From Diaporthe sp. PMI_573 (lineage: Eukaryota > Ascomycota > Sordariomycetes > Diaporthales > Diaporthaceae): DNA of 64,000 nucleotides. Numbering within the stretch: the first letter of the stretch is position 1; the number at the start of each line of letters is the position of its first letter. The position numbers and the translations under genes are program-made. The stretch lies in contig JAJTUP010000018.1 of assembly GCA_021399435.1 (NCBI GenBank), positions 434,001-498,000 on the forward strand. Direction: 5' to 3'. A model generated the notes under the pieces. The model was not told the origin of the DNA. It made no database searches and was given only the letters and a program-made list of their open reading frames with translations. Positions 1 to 9,184 of the stretch are shown here, piece by piece.

Positions 1-647
1 AACTTTATATGACTGTGATGGCATGAGACTACGGACACGCTAGGCACGTCGCACACAGGTGCAGTGTAATTACTGTTAAGTCGGTGCTAGTTAGACAGCA
101 CCGGTCATGGTCTTTGGGATAGTGTACATCTTAGGGCCTGCAAATAACTTCGTCTCCTCCTTTCGTCTCATTTAGCAAATGCCACAACATGGTACAAGTT
201 CGGTGCACTTATGCTAAGGTTGAGACCAATACTAAGTTGCAGTATATCAAGTTTGGGCCCGAGATACAGGGCCATGGATATTTCTGTTCCCTTCAAGACA
301 TACACACATATCACACTGGGTCTGGGGATAGCCTGAGTCCGCGAGTGGAGGCTGGCTAAAATGTAACAAGGTCGACCTCTGCTTTCAGCTAATTTTCCAC
401 AATGACCGCTTTACATCTCTGCACAAACTTGTTTCCGATAGATTCCAGGTATACATGATCTTGATAAAGTCGATTAGTCTTGGGCTATTTGTGTCGACGG
501 TTCTAGTCTATTCCGCCGCCAGAAGCTGGTCTCGCTCGCCACGTCTGTGCGGCTGTCACAAGGCTGTCTATATTTCTTGGACAAGTGCCACAGAAAATTG
601 TATTCTGGGCCTACTGTTATCGGCAATGTATTTTATTTAACGCTAGG

Positions 648-720
648 TGTTTAAGCGTTTACTACTGTCACAAGGGACGGCCTACATACTGCTTAAGTAG
701 CGTATGTATACGGATTAAAT
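648..720. repeat. Dispersed repeat, copy 1
   Basis: About 73 bp here match 23314-23386 in the same orientation with roughly nine or ten differences. Both copies start with TGTTTAAGCGTTTAC and share the core CCTACATACTGCTTAAG. A shorter related piece lies at about 23950-23986. The element is shared by the left margin and the AT-rich island between the two 2EXR genes, so it is probably a fragment of an interspersed element. Confidence 0.7.
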
Positions 721-794
721 ATTGTGTGGATAGCTTCTTCGAAGCTCACAAGGGCCATTCTTTTAGTATATTAGTTAGCAAATTCTGTGTTTAA

Positions 795-879
795 ACGGCA
801 GAGGCACTTTGCCCTCGCTCGCTCGCTCCGCTTGCTCGCTCCCGCAAAGCGCCCCTGCCGTGGATAGGCCCTTCGGGCC
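795..879. repeat. Nested inverted repeats (possible MITE or Helitron-type terminus)
   Basis: An 18-bp arm at 795-812 pairs with 844-861 with two mismatches, both purine transitions (A for G in the left arm). The arms enclose a CTCGCTCG-rich spacer. A second perfect stem follows at 867-879 (GGCCC, loop TTC, GGGCC). The GC-rich structure stands out in AT-rich DNA. Compact hairpins of this kind occur at the ends of DNA transposons and Helitrons, but no target-site duplication could be fixed. Confidence 0.55.
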
Positions 880-1560
880 GCAGAGGGGTCTGCTTAGTCA
901 GCCTGGTGCGGGGATTTGGAGAAAAAGATCATATATGTAAAGATCTAAGTTGCAAACAAAACGCCAGGATTTTGGGGTTTGACAGGGACAAAGCAATTAT
1001 TAATTAAAACTAATTTGTTAATTTCTTTACGATCAAGAAGTCGTGACACTGAGTGACCATATTTATTAAATGCAGAAAATTCCAAGGATCATTTTCATAT
1101 ACGCAGCATGGCGAGACAGAGAATTAATATTTTTTGGCGGGAGATGCATACTGAGGGATTTGACATCGTACGGGATGAAGACCATTCTAAAAGAATGGCA
1201 AACGAAACCATTTGATGAGTACTCTGAGTGTTATTTTACACGACGAGAAGCAAAGATCACGGCCGAGATGCCCAACGTCTAGCCCCAAAATCATTCGGAA
1301 CCTTACACCATCACGTTACAAACAAAAAGGAAATGAAGAAGCGGTCGGGTGTTAGTTTCAGACTATCGTGATGAAAGCCTTACTTATCCAGAACACAGCG
1401 AAAAGGTGCCCGACTATGCGTTCTGGACCGCACTCCGATGGATCGCTGAGTGACGGCGCCTCGACAAAACTCATTGGAGAATGCTTGGCCTATCTACCTA
1501 TCTACTGTGCTGGGAGCTCCACAAAAGAAAAAGTATACGTACCGATTTAATTGGGGAAAA

Positions 1561-1692
1561 CCCCCCAACCCCGGTCGATCGCCGCGGGCGGCGGCGACGG
1601 CACGGCGCGCGGCGCGGTGGGCACGCAGGCGGGCGAGGTGGAGGCGAGGCGAGGCGAGGAGGGCGCGGGAGAGGCGGGCCGGGCGAGGGACC
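1561..1692. other. GC-rich island
   Basis: About 130 bp are almost entirely G and C, with repeated GGCGAGGC-type units, embedded in DNA of ordinary or low GC. Open frames here give only Arg/Gly/Ala runs, as expected from composition. No rRNA or tRNA structure was recognised. Confidence 0.45.
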
Positions 1693-1760
1693 CTGCGAAT
1701 ATTAGCCTAGGTCTGGGACAGTGGATTGTGGAATCATTCAAAGTTTGTTGCTCGTGAACA

Positions 1761-1946
1761 CTTCGTCTCGTGGTTTGTTGAATACCATGGCTATGGTACG
1801 ATGGGCTGAGGGTGGGTGTCCAACGACTCGTCCCGGTGCTAGACAAGGAAAAGACGACATCCTCGGTTGTGGTTACCGCGAACTAGTGTCTCGTGATGTG
1901 TTGAATACCATGGTGCTGGTGTGATGGGCTCAGGGGAGTTTGTCTC
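1761..1946. repeat. Diverged direct repeat, about 123-bp period
   Basis: Segments 1761-1823 and 1884-1946 are direct repeats. Both contain a TCTCGTG motif followed by TGTTGAATACCATGG and then GATGGGCT. Differences are mostly substitutions, so this is an old local duplication. No coding frame is maintained across the copies. Confidence 0.65.
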
Positions 1947-2033
1947 ACGAGCAGCTGGTGTGCCGGACGCCATAGGAGTCGCAATCTGGGATTGATGGAC
2001 AGGCACAGAAAGTAGAAAAATGGATAACTTACA

Positions 2034-2093
2034 TTGATGTTGTTGTTGTTGCTGTTGCTGCTACTGCTGCTACTGCTGCTGCTGCTGGTGATG
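2034..2093. repeat. Trinucleotide microsatellite (GTT/GCT)
   Basis: A run of GTT units followed by interrupted GCT/ACT units covers about 60 bp. The open frame through it encodes only poly-Leu and has no support as a gene. Confidence 0.85.
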
Positions 2094-3653
2094 TTGAGAA
2101 GAAGAGAAAAGACGGAAAAGACAGAGAGGATTTATTGTAAATACCAGCTGCAAGGGCGGGAGTTCCTTCCCGGCTGTGCAAATCTGAGATGGAAAGAACT
2201 ACGACCAACTAGGACGGGAAGTGAGGCACAGAATTTGATCAGAGAGTAAACAGAAAGGGCTACCTACGTTAGCCCAGGAAGCAAGGAGTAGAGGCAAGAA
2301 CTCTTCTCTGCGGATTTGTCGACGGTCTGCGGGAGCACTTATGTGTGACCTGCCGAGCAATTAATTAATGTGTCTGAATGTTTGGTGTACTTGGAATGAA
2401 TAGTGGGAGGTGAATTGTCTCAGTAAACGTAGTTGGATACGTGGACTATCGATGCAGCTTGGAAAAATGGCGAGGCTGTTGTTCTCGGACCCAGGCGTAG
2501 TGGCGAAGGCATTGTCGTGTCGATTTTCCTGCCATATTGGCTCTGAAGACTTGGATCGACAATACCCAGGAAGGCAATATGTACCTAGGTATGAATCTTC
2601 GATTTCGAGAACCGTGATTTTGACACAATCGAAGAATTCGCTAAGCGCTCGCAACAGTTCGACAAAATTGAGCACTGCATAGGGGTCATTTTCCAGGTCT
2701 TCTCTACCCTGATCACTCCTAGATCTCCATATTTATGACTAGGGGATATTATACTCGAAGACAGATATACCCTTACAACTAATTCAATTTGTATCAGGTC
2801 TATTGACAGACAGTAGACGTAGTGTTTGAGATAGAAAGTCTAGCCCGAATCGTGAGGACTGCAAGAATTCCCAGTGACAGCATGAAGACTGAGTGCTCTT
2901 GACGCTGATAACGGAAGATCAGAATGTTTACGTACATGAATAGTAAGATTGCACACCAAATCCCAGCTATTCTCTTCCCGCTTGAAATTGCATTTTGAGG
3001 TAATTGGTCAGTAATCTTGGAACATACCTGGGTTGGAAGTGGGAAGTAGGAAGGGAGGAAAGGACAAGCATTCAGGCCCGTCTTAAGTACAGGATCAAGG
3101 CAATGAGTGCGGCCAGGCAGGAGAGCTGGGGTAACAGATCAAACTAGCAAGCTACAAGAATCTGGCAACCGGGCGACGAGCAACCAGTTGTTGGGCCAGA
3201 GGCTGCCCAGATGCCAGGAACCAGGCCTCCCTACCATGCCTACTCATGTTCACCCCATTACTCTATTAGCGGTGACCAAAGCCTGGCGCATGTCAAATTG
3301 CGTAAAGTTGTTGATTCTAAAGGACGATAAGCTGGCTCTGGTGTTTATTGATGCTGGAGGGGTAATTTACATACTAAATGTCACTGAAGGTGGTTAGGTG
3401 AGGCATGGGTTGATTAAAATCTGGGTTGGGAGATGTTTGAAGAAATGCTGATGTCGATTTACCTAGGTAGGCAATTAATCTGCCAGCTGACATTTCGGCG
3501 AAGATGGTGTAGCCAAACCCAAGGACCTTACAATATGCCATAATCACTTGACCCTGTAGCGGTGGCGGTATGCGTGAAGCGGCTATTTCGAAAGGGTCAG
3601 ACTGCAAGGCTTTTTACAGCCCAAGGAGTGCTTAGATAGTGGTCCAGCACCGC
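2094..3653. other. Intergenic, no gene seen
   Basis: Frames of 60-104 codons occur on both strands, overlap one another and show no domain, signal peptide or plausible splice structure. Nothing else was recognised. Confidence 0.5.
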
Positions 3654-3922
3654 CTTGACTTTGGCAGCGCTGACCAAGTCTACCAAGTACATGTGCAATC
3701 GTCCGTTCCTATTGTATGAATTACGATCCTGGTGCCTGCAACCCTTCGGCTTGTAATGAGTCGCGAGCACGGGAGAGCGTCGCGTGGCACGAACTGTCAG
3801 CATGCTTGGCACGCAGCTTGACTTTCGACAGCGCTGATCACGACCTCCAACTACACGTGCGATGGCCAACCGGCCGTTCCCATTGCATGAAATTACAATC
3901 CTGGTGCTTGCAATCCCTTGGC
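3654..3922. repeat. Tandem direct repeat, about 165-bp period
   Basis: Segment 3654-3750 is repeated at 3817-3922. Both copies begin with CTTGACTTT, then CAGCGCTGA, and later share CCTGGTGC and TGCAA. Many differences are C/T or G/A transitions, which fits decay by repeat-induced point mutation or deamination. Confidence 0.65.
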
Positions 3923-4323
3923 CTCTTCCTTTTTCGGATGTCGGACTCGCTACTCCTAAAGTGTCCGACGGGAATAAAGCCACGGACAGGAGACGATGGA
4001 ATAATCGGGAAAAGATTCAGGAGCCAAATCCGCCTGCAGCAAGGCAAAGATCGCCGGTACCCCTATCGCCAAGGCTCTTGGCGTAGTCCTGAGAAAATTG
4101 CAGCGCAGAGGACATTGCCTGCGTGTTGTTTAAGGTCAAACGAGCAGGATCCGATTTCTCCACCGTTCACCATCGAGAAACATGTCGATCAACGGCCAAT
4201 GGGCGTCACCCGGGCGACCCACGAACCCGGGAGAGATCCTGATCGAGCCATTCGGATGGATCCAGGGCGGCGGAGATGATGGTGAGAACACGAAGTCGAG
4301 GCCAACGAGGAGGCGCAAAACAC

Positions 4324-4928
4324 GCCAGGGGAGCTCCCACCCAGTGCCTCGCAGGGAGAGGCTCCTGATCGAGGACCGATTCACCCCACAGGACAACGTA
4401 ACCGCCAAGGCGGCAGTCGTAACGCTGCGCTTGGCGAGGCCCACATTGCATGGGAAGCGAAGCCAAGTTAGCGCCAAGGGAGATCACAGCAGATCGTCAT
4501 GGTTGGCCGCCGTTGGGGTTCGGACGACAAAAAAGATCACCGCCTGACTGCGCACGCCCTCGCGTGGAAGCCCTCCCCTTGCCATGCCCCCAGTTTTAAT
4601 ATCAATACTGCAATATAGGGATGAAACAACGCAGGAGACACCACCAACATGCTCCGTACCCCATACGATTTTCAGAAAGGCTACAGATCATTGTGGGGTT
4701 CCACAACTTTCCGCCCTGTAGGGTCTAGACAATTCAATCAAGCGCTCCGAGACTGCAATACGCACGCAACAGGCAACCGGCAGGGTGTTGCAAGCGAGTC
4801 CCGATGTCTCCGACTCGACAGTGGCATCGTACTCTCGTGACGGAGGACCTAAACAGGAGAATGTGGACCGGTCGCCTGGGGGGGAGGCCAACAACACGCC
4901 AGGAGGCTCCGTAGAAAACTTCTATATA
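4324..4928 (+). promoter_or_regulatory. Candidate promoter of the PL3 pectate lyase gene
   Basis: GCCARG motifs, the core of PacC (pH regulator) sites, occur at 4324-4329, 4462-4467, 4473-4478 and 4898-4903. CreA-type SYGGRG motifs occur near 4692 (GTGGGG) and 4876-4881 (CTGGGG). A TATATA stretch at 4923-4928 lies about 200 bp before the start codon and is followed by a pyrimidine-rich leader. These are short motifs that also occur by chance. Their density upstream of a pectinase fits known pH and carbon control of such genes, but binding is inferred. Confidence 0.35.
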
Positions 4929-5130
4929 ACTGCATGACCTCGAAGCATTTGTGTTTTCCTGTTTTCCCTTTCCTCATCATCATCCAACCAAGTCAAAGAG
5001 TCTTCTCTCCCTCACCTTCTTTTCTCAAGCCAATAAAAACAAGCAGTGCTTGTCCCTCGTTTTTACCTTTACAAACCAACTCACTGCCCATACACTCACT
5101 TCGTACCCAAACAACCAACCAACCATCAAA

Positions 5131-5901
5131 ATGCAGTACGCCGTCCTCATCGCTTCCCTGGCCATCGGTGCCATCGCCACCCCTGCCCCTGCGGTCACTC
5201 CCGCCCCCAAGGCCCGTGACATCCAGAAGCGCCTCGACGTCCCCGCCTCGTCCGGCTCTTCCGTCCTCGACGACGTCAAGACCATCGCCTCCGACGACAC
5301 CTTCGACGGTGGCATGTACGTCTACGACCGTGGTGTCGACTGCACCGGCCAGGCCGAGGGTGGCGACTCGGACGCCGTCTTCCAGATCGAGAACGGCGGT
5401 ACACTAAAGAACGTCATCATCGGCCCCAACCAGATTGAGGGTGTCCACTGCCAGGGTGCCTGCACCCTCGAGAACGTCTGGTGGCCCCAGGTCTGCGAGG
5501 ACGCCTTCACCATCAAGAACCAGGACGCCGGCGAGACCACCTACATCAAGGGCGGCGGTGCCGCCGGCGCCGAGGACAAGGTCCTCCAGCACAACGGTGG
5601 CGGCTCCCTCGAGGTCTCCGACTTCGCCGTCGAGGACTTTGGCAAGCTGTACCGCTCCTGCGGCAACTGCAAGACCATGTACGAGCGCCACTTCTCCATC
5701 TCCGGCTCCACCGCCAGCGATGGCAAGTCCATCTGCGGTATCAACTCCAACTACGGTGACTCGTGCACCATCACCGACACCACCACCGACGGTGTCAAGG
5801 ATGTCTGCGTCACCTACACCGGCACCGACGACAACGACGAGGAGCCCTCGAAGAACGACGACAACGGAGACGGCTGTGACGGTACCTTCTGTGTCTGCTA
5901 A
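5131..5901 (+). CDS. Secreted pectate lyase, PL3 family
   Basis: An intronless frame encodes 256 aa and fits family 3 polysaccharide lyases (EC 4.2.2.2), which cleave de-esterified homogalacturonan by beta-elimination with calcium outside the cell. Residues 1-16 form a signal peptide. A Lys-Arg pair at 33-34 looks like a Kex2 pro-peptide site. Family signatures are present: GVHC (104-107), the WW pair (117-118), CEDAF (122-126), DKVLQHNG (149-156) and GKLYRSCGNC (171-180), the region of the lysine and arginine implicated in catalysis. The last 25 residues form an acidic Asp/Asn-rich tail ending in four residues with two cysteines. I chose the ATG at 5131 over an upstream in-frame ATG at 4951, because only the downstream start gives a signal peptide and has a CATCAAA context. 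Length and composition are normal for the family. Confidence 0.95.
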   Translation: MQYAVLIASLAIGAIATPAPAVTPAPKARDIQKRLDVPASSGSSVLDDVKTIASDDTFDGGMYVYDRGVDCTGQAEGGDSDAVFQIENGGTLKNVIIGPNQIEGVHCQGACTLENVWWPQVCEDAFTIKNQDAGETTYIKGGGAAGAEDKVLQHNGGGSLEVSDFAVEDFGKLYRSCGNCKTMYERHFSISGSTASDGKSICGINSNYGDSCTITDTTTDGVKDVCVTYTGTDDNDEEPSKNDDNGDGCDGTFCVC

Positions 5902-7845
5902 GCAGCTTGCGTACAAGACGGGAGCCGGGGAACAGATTCTGAGGATCCCGAGAGTTGACTTTTTTGACTTGAGCGTGTTGCATCGCTTTCTTTCACTGTA
6001 CATATGCTAGAGGCATAAATACACATACATTGCATACATAAAATCGTGTTTCGAATTGATCGTGATATTCGCATTCAACTCCGATGACTGCCCAAGTAGA
6101 GGCATGGTATCATCCCTTTGGCGACTTGAATTAATAGCCCAGATGAGCTCTGTGTCTCCAAGCATGATTGTGGTGATACTGATAGAGTAGCTATGTGGAC
6201 ATTCTTACACTGTACTGATTGTGAGAGCATTGTAGCCCTGTTTGAACTGCAGAGCAAGCGTCGAGACAAGGTGCAGCGACGTTGAATTGATTTTGCAAAA
6301 CACGTTGGTCTGTTCCAAGGAATTATTGGGCCTGGCCTGGGATGCAAGCATAAGCATACGACCATGCAAAGAAATGATTTGCAGACCTCAAGAGCGTTAA
6401 CCAGTGAATGGAGTCTGTCAGTGGTTTAGAATATATAGATATATATGCAGTGGTTATGATTTGAAGTCTGCCATGACAATGGCAGAGGTCGGATTGGATC
6501 GACAAACTGACGTCGTTGGGCCAGCGTGGGGACTCACAGAGCCTCAACTCTATATCCCCACAACACCACACTAAATGCCATTGAATCCGGGGTAAAGCAG
6601 ACGCCGATCTCAAAATGATAAATGTTTCGATCGGGTGGTGCCGATTTAATCCCTAGTTTTGAGTGCACATCTAGAACTATCTTGATCTGCAGCAAAGTGG
6701 GAATCATGGGGGAGGCTGTGCAAAGGCTAGAGCATCGCTACCGCGGGAGTTCGGCACAAGAGGGACGCATCCTGCAAAATCGGATGGCTCACACGGGAAC
6801 TCGGCACACAAGAGAAAACCCACGAGATTACAGCGATCGGTTAAGCCCATGCCGTTTGGCCCCACGTTTTTGAGCCGCCTCTGTCGGAAAAAAGCGATTC
6901 GAGGGAAGAAGGCGTGACCCTGAGAGACAATGTCAACAAGCTCATGATCGGACTGATTGCCTCCTTTTGCTCGCCTTGGGGCGACTTACGTCTCCCCCTT
7001 GGGACTTTGAGCCATGCACCGGCTCGTGATGGTTACAACGAGACTACAGGACAAGCTTTTCAATGGTGTCCCTACAGAGGTCAGAGCCCTCAGATGCAGC
7101 CCTCTCCAGGTCACAGCCAACCTCTGGAACACATGAATTCAGACCACAGCGTAACGACTAGGGGAAACGCTTAAAGATTTCTCCTGGCCGCCTTGAGAGG
7201 ACAAATCAGCAGGCAAAATGCCACGACGGATACGCCCTCGACTGGAATGATCGGCAATCTCCACCATCCGTGAGGCTCTCATAAGAGTCCTCCGAGGATA
7301 CTTACAAAACACATTAGAGTCGAGAAAACGGGGCCCCGGAGTTACCTGAAGCAGCTGTTCGTGATGATTGGGCAGGCTGACGGCAAGGGCCTGTATGCAT
7401 CTGAACTTTCGTGAATGACCGTCCGCCATAAGGTGCCAGAAATATGATTCCTCTCGCAGCGGCGTCGATTTCTATTCCTCGTCAACCGAAGGCAACGAGG
7501 AAGCCACTTCGGACTTCTCGATGGATTCAGACTCGCAAAGCTGGTCAAACCCATTAGCAGAATCTTTTGCTGCATCTCAGCTTGAGAGGAGCGATGACGA
7601 ATTCCAATTCACAACTTAAATGCAAGTGCTTGTGCTGGTAAAGGCCACATCGAGCCAGATATTTACAATTCGACACCTCTCTAAAAATACTATGTATATA
7701 CAAGAATGTTAAGCCCCTTGTTTTATGTTGGGCTGCCGCCAGAATCAAGCCCTAGGCTACGATCTAAACGGAATAAGGCCATTCAATGGCGCGAAGATCC
7801 CATGGCCAACCACCAAGGGAGGAGGAAGCAATTCAGCTCGCTGGC
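5902..7845. other. Spacer between the two convergent pectinase genes
   Basis: Both flanking genes are transcribed toward this spacer, so it holds their 3' UTRs and terminators. Short frames on both strands have no domain or signal peptide. No RNA gene was recognised. Confidence 0.5.
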
Positions 7846-9184
7846 TTAGATCTTGCCAACACCGGCGGTCTTGGCCACGTTGGCGGAGGCCGCGGAGGCG
7901 GCGGCAATGTTCTTGCCCTTGAAGTTGCTGAGGAAGCTGGTGTCGGCGCTGGTGTAGGTGCCGGAGCTGCCGTAGGCGTTGAGCACGCAGTTGCGGCCCA
8001 GGGCGGCCTTGCAGGCGGCGTTGCTGTTGGCGTCGGGCGAGGTGAACATCTTGCCCGACTTGGCCGAGGGGTCGATGATATCGACGACGTTCTGGAAGGT
8101 GTTGCCCTCGAGGAGGACGTAGGCGCCGGCAGTGGTCTCGAAGGCCTGCAAACATGGTGTCAGATATGGTGTCATTGTGGGGGTAGGACATAGTTCATGT
8201 ATGTGTTGTTACTTACGTGCTTGCTGTTGGCGTAGAAGTAGTTGTTGACGGCGTGGAGGAGGGTGTTGCCGGCGACCTTGGGGGAACGGCCGGAAGAGTG
8301 GTGGACGTAGTTACCCTTGAAGGTGATCATGTCGTTGCTGCCGGTGAAGTAGATGAGGAAGTAGTGCTGGGGGTTTGCAATTAGCACTCTTCTCAACGTC
8401 AAACTCGGGTTGGAATATAGCTTACGTGGTTGTCACAGGTGGCAGACCAGTTGGTGGAGCCATCGAACTCGGAGTTGGAGATGGTGACACGGTTGGAGGC
8501 AGCGTTGCCGAGGACAAGGTGCTGGCGGCCAATGCGGGAGGTCTTGACATGGTCGATCCAGATCATGTCGGCGCCGGCAATGGAGATTGCGTCTCCGCCC
8601 CACACGTACTGGGGGTTGATCTCGGTGAAGTGAACGTTCTGGATGATGATGTTCTTGACACCGTTGGCCATGTACACACCCTTGCCCTTGATGACACCGG
8701 CGGAGCCCTGGCCGACAAGAGACTTGTTGGACTGGACCTTGATCGCGTTCCAGGCAGCCTTGTCATAGGTCAGAGAGCCGATAACCGTGGAGCTGGCCTG
8801 GTAGTTCTTGCACCACTGAAGTCGAGACAAGCATTAGCGATCTGTTGTGCCGGAAGGAATAGCAGCCAAGAAGAGTCCACTCACGTCATCCTTGTTGATG
8901 GCCAGCTGGCAGGCGGAAGCAGTGCCGTAAGGCGCACAGCCGCTCGTGGTCTGGGTTCCCTCGGTGCCGGTGAAGTCGAAGGTCTTGGTCAGGATAATGG
9001 TACGGGCCGAGCTGTCGGTAAGGTACGAAACGAGCTCATCGTTGGTCTTGGGATAGACGGCGGCGGCAGAGCCACCACCAGTAACTCCCTTGGCGAAACC
9101 CTCAGCGGCGCCGGTGACGCCAGCGGCAGCAACGGTGTTGGCGAAGGCAGCCAACGCCGCGAGAATCACGGTTGGTGAAAGCAT
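7846..9184 (-). CDS. Secreted pectin lyase, PL1 family
   Basis: Four exons (9184-8885, 8815-8426, 8366-8217, 8145-7846) with introns of 69, 59 and 71 bp, all phase 0, give 379 aa, the usual length of fungal pectin lyases (EC 4.2.2.10). These enzymes cleave methyl-esterified pectin without calcium. Residues 1-20 are a signal peptide. The mature enzyme shows [16 protein letters not shown] near its start, [12 protein letters not shown] (82-93), VWGGDAIS (171-178), [14 protein letters not shown] (186-199, with the conserved arginine), [10 protein letters not shown] (252-261), [10 protein letters not shown] (266-275) and [14 protein letters not shown] (330-343). The match to Aspergillus-type pectin lyases is by memory of family motifs. 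With the neighbouring PL3 enzyme it covers both esterified and de-esterified pectin. Confidence 0.95.

Larger units (their letters stand above)
1..1350. other. AT-rich left margin without a convincing gene
   Basis: This stretch is AT-rich with frequent stops in all frames. I find no frame with recognisable protein character. It contains one copy of a dispersed repeat and a palindromic element, both listed separately. The composition and repeat content fit an old transposon relic, possibly altered by repeat-induced point mutation, but no transposase or reverse transcriptase frame can be read. A 70-codon frame at 1070-1282 has no recognisable motif. Confidence 0.5.

Noticed and set aside
3716..4279. 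187-codon frame on the plus strand
   Set aside because: It spans one copy of the local repeat, overlaps several opposing frames and shows no domain or signal peptide.
5404..6003. 199-codon antisense frame over the PL3 gene
   Set aside because: It is a Val/Gly/Asp-rich shadow of a GC-rich coding sequence. The sense strand has an unambiguous family match.
8375..9178. 267-codon plus-strand frame over the pectin lyase gene
   Set aside because: It is antisense to three exons with full family conservation and runs through the real introns.
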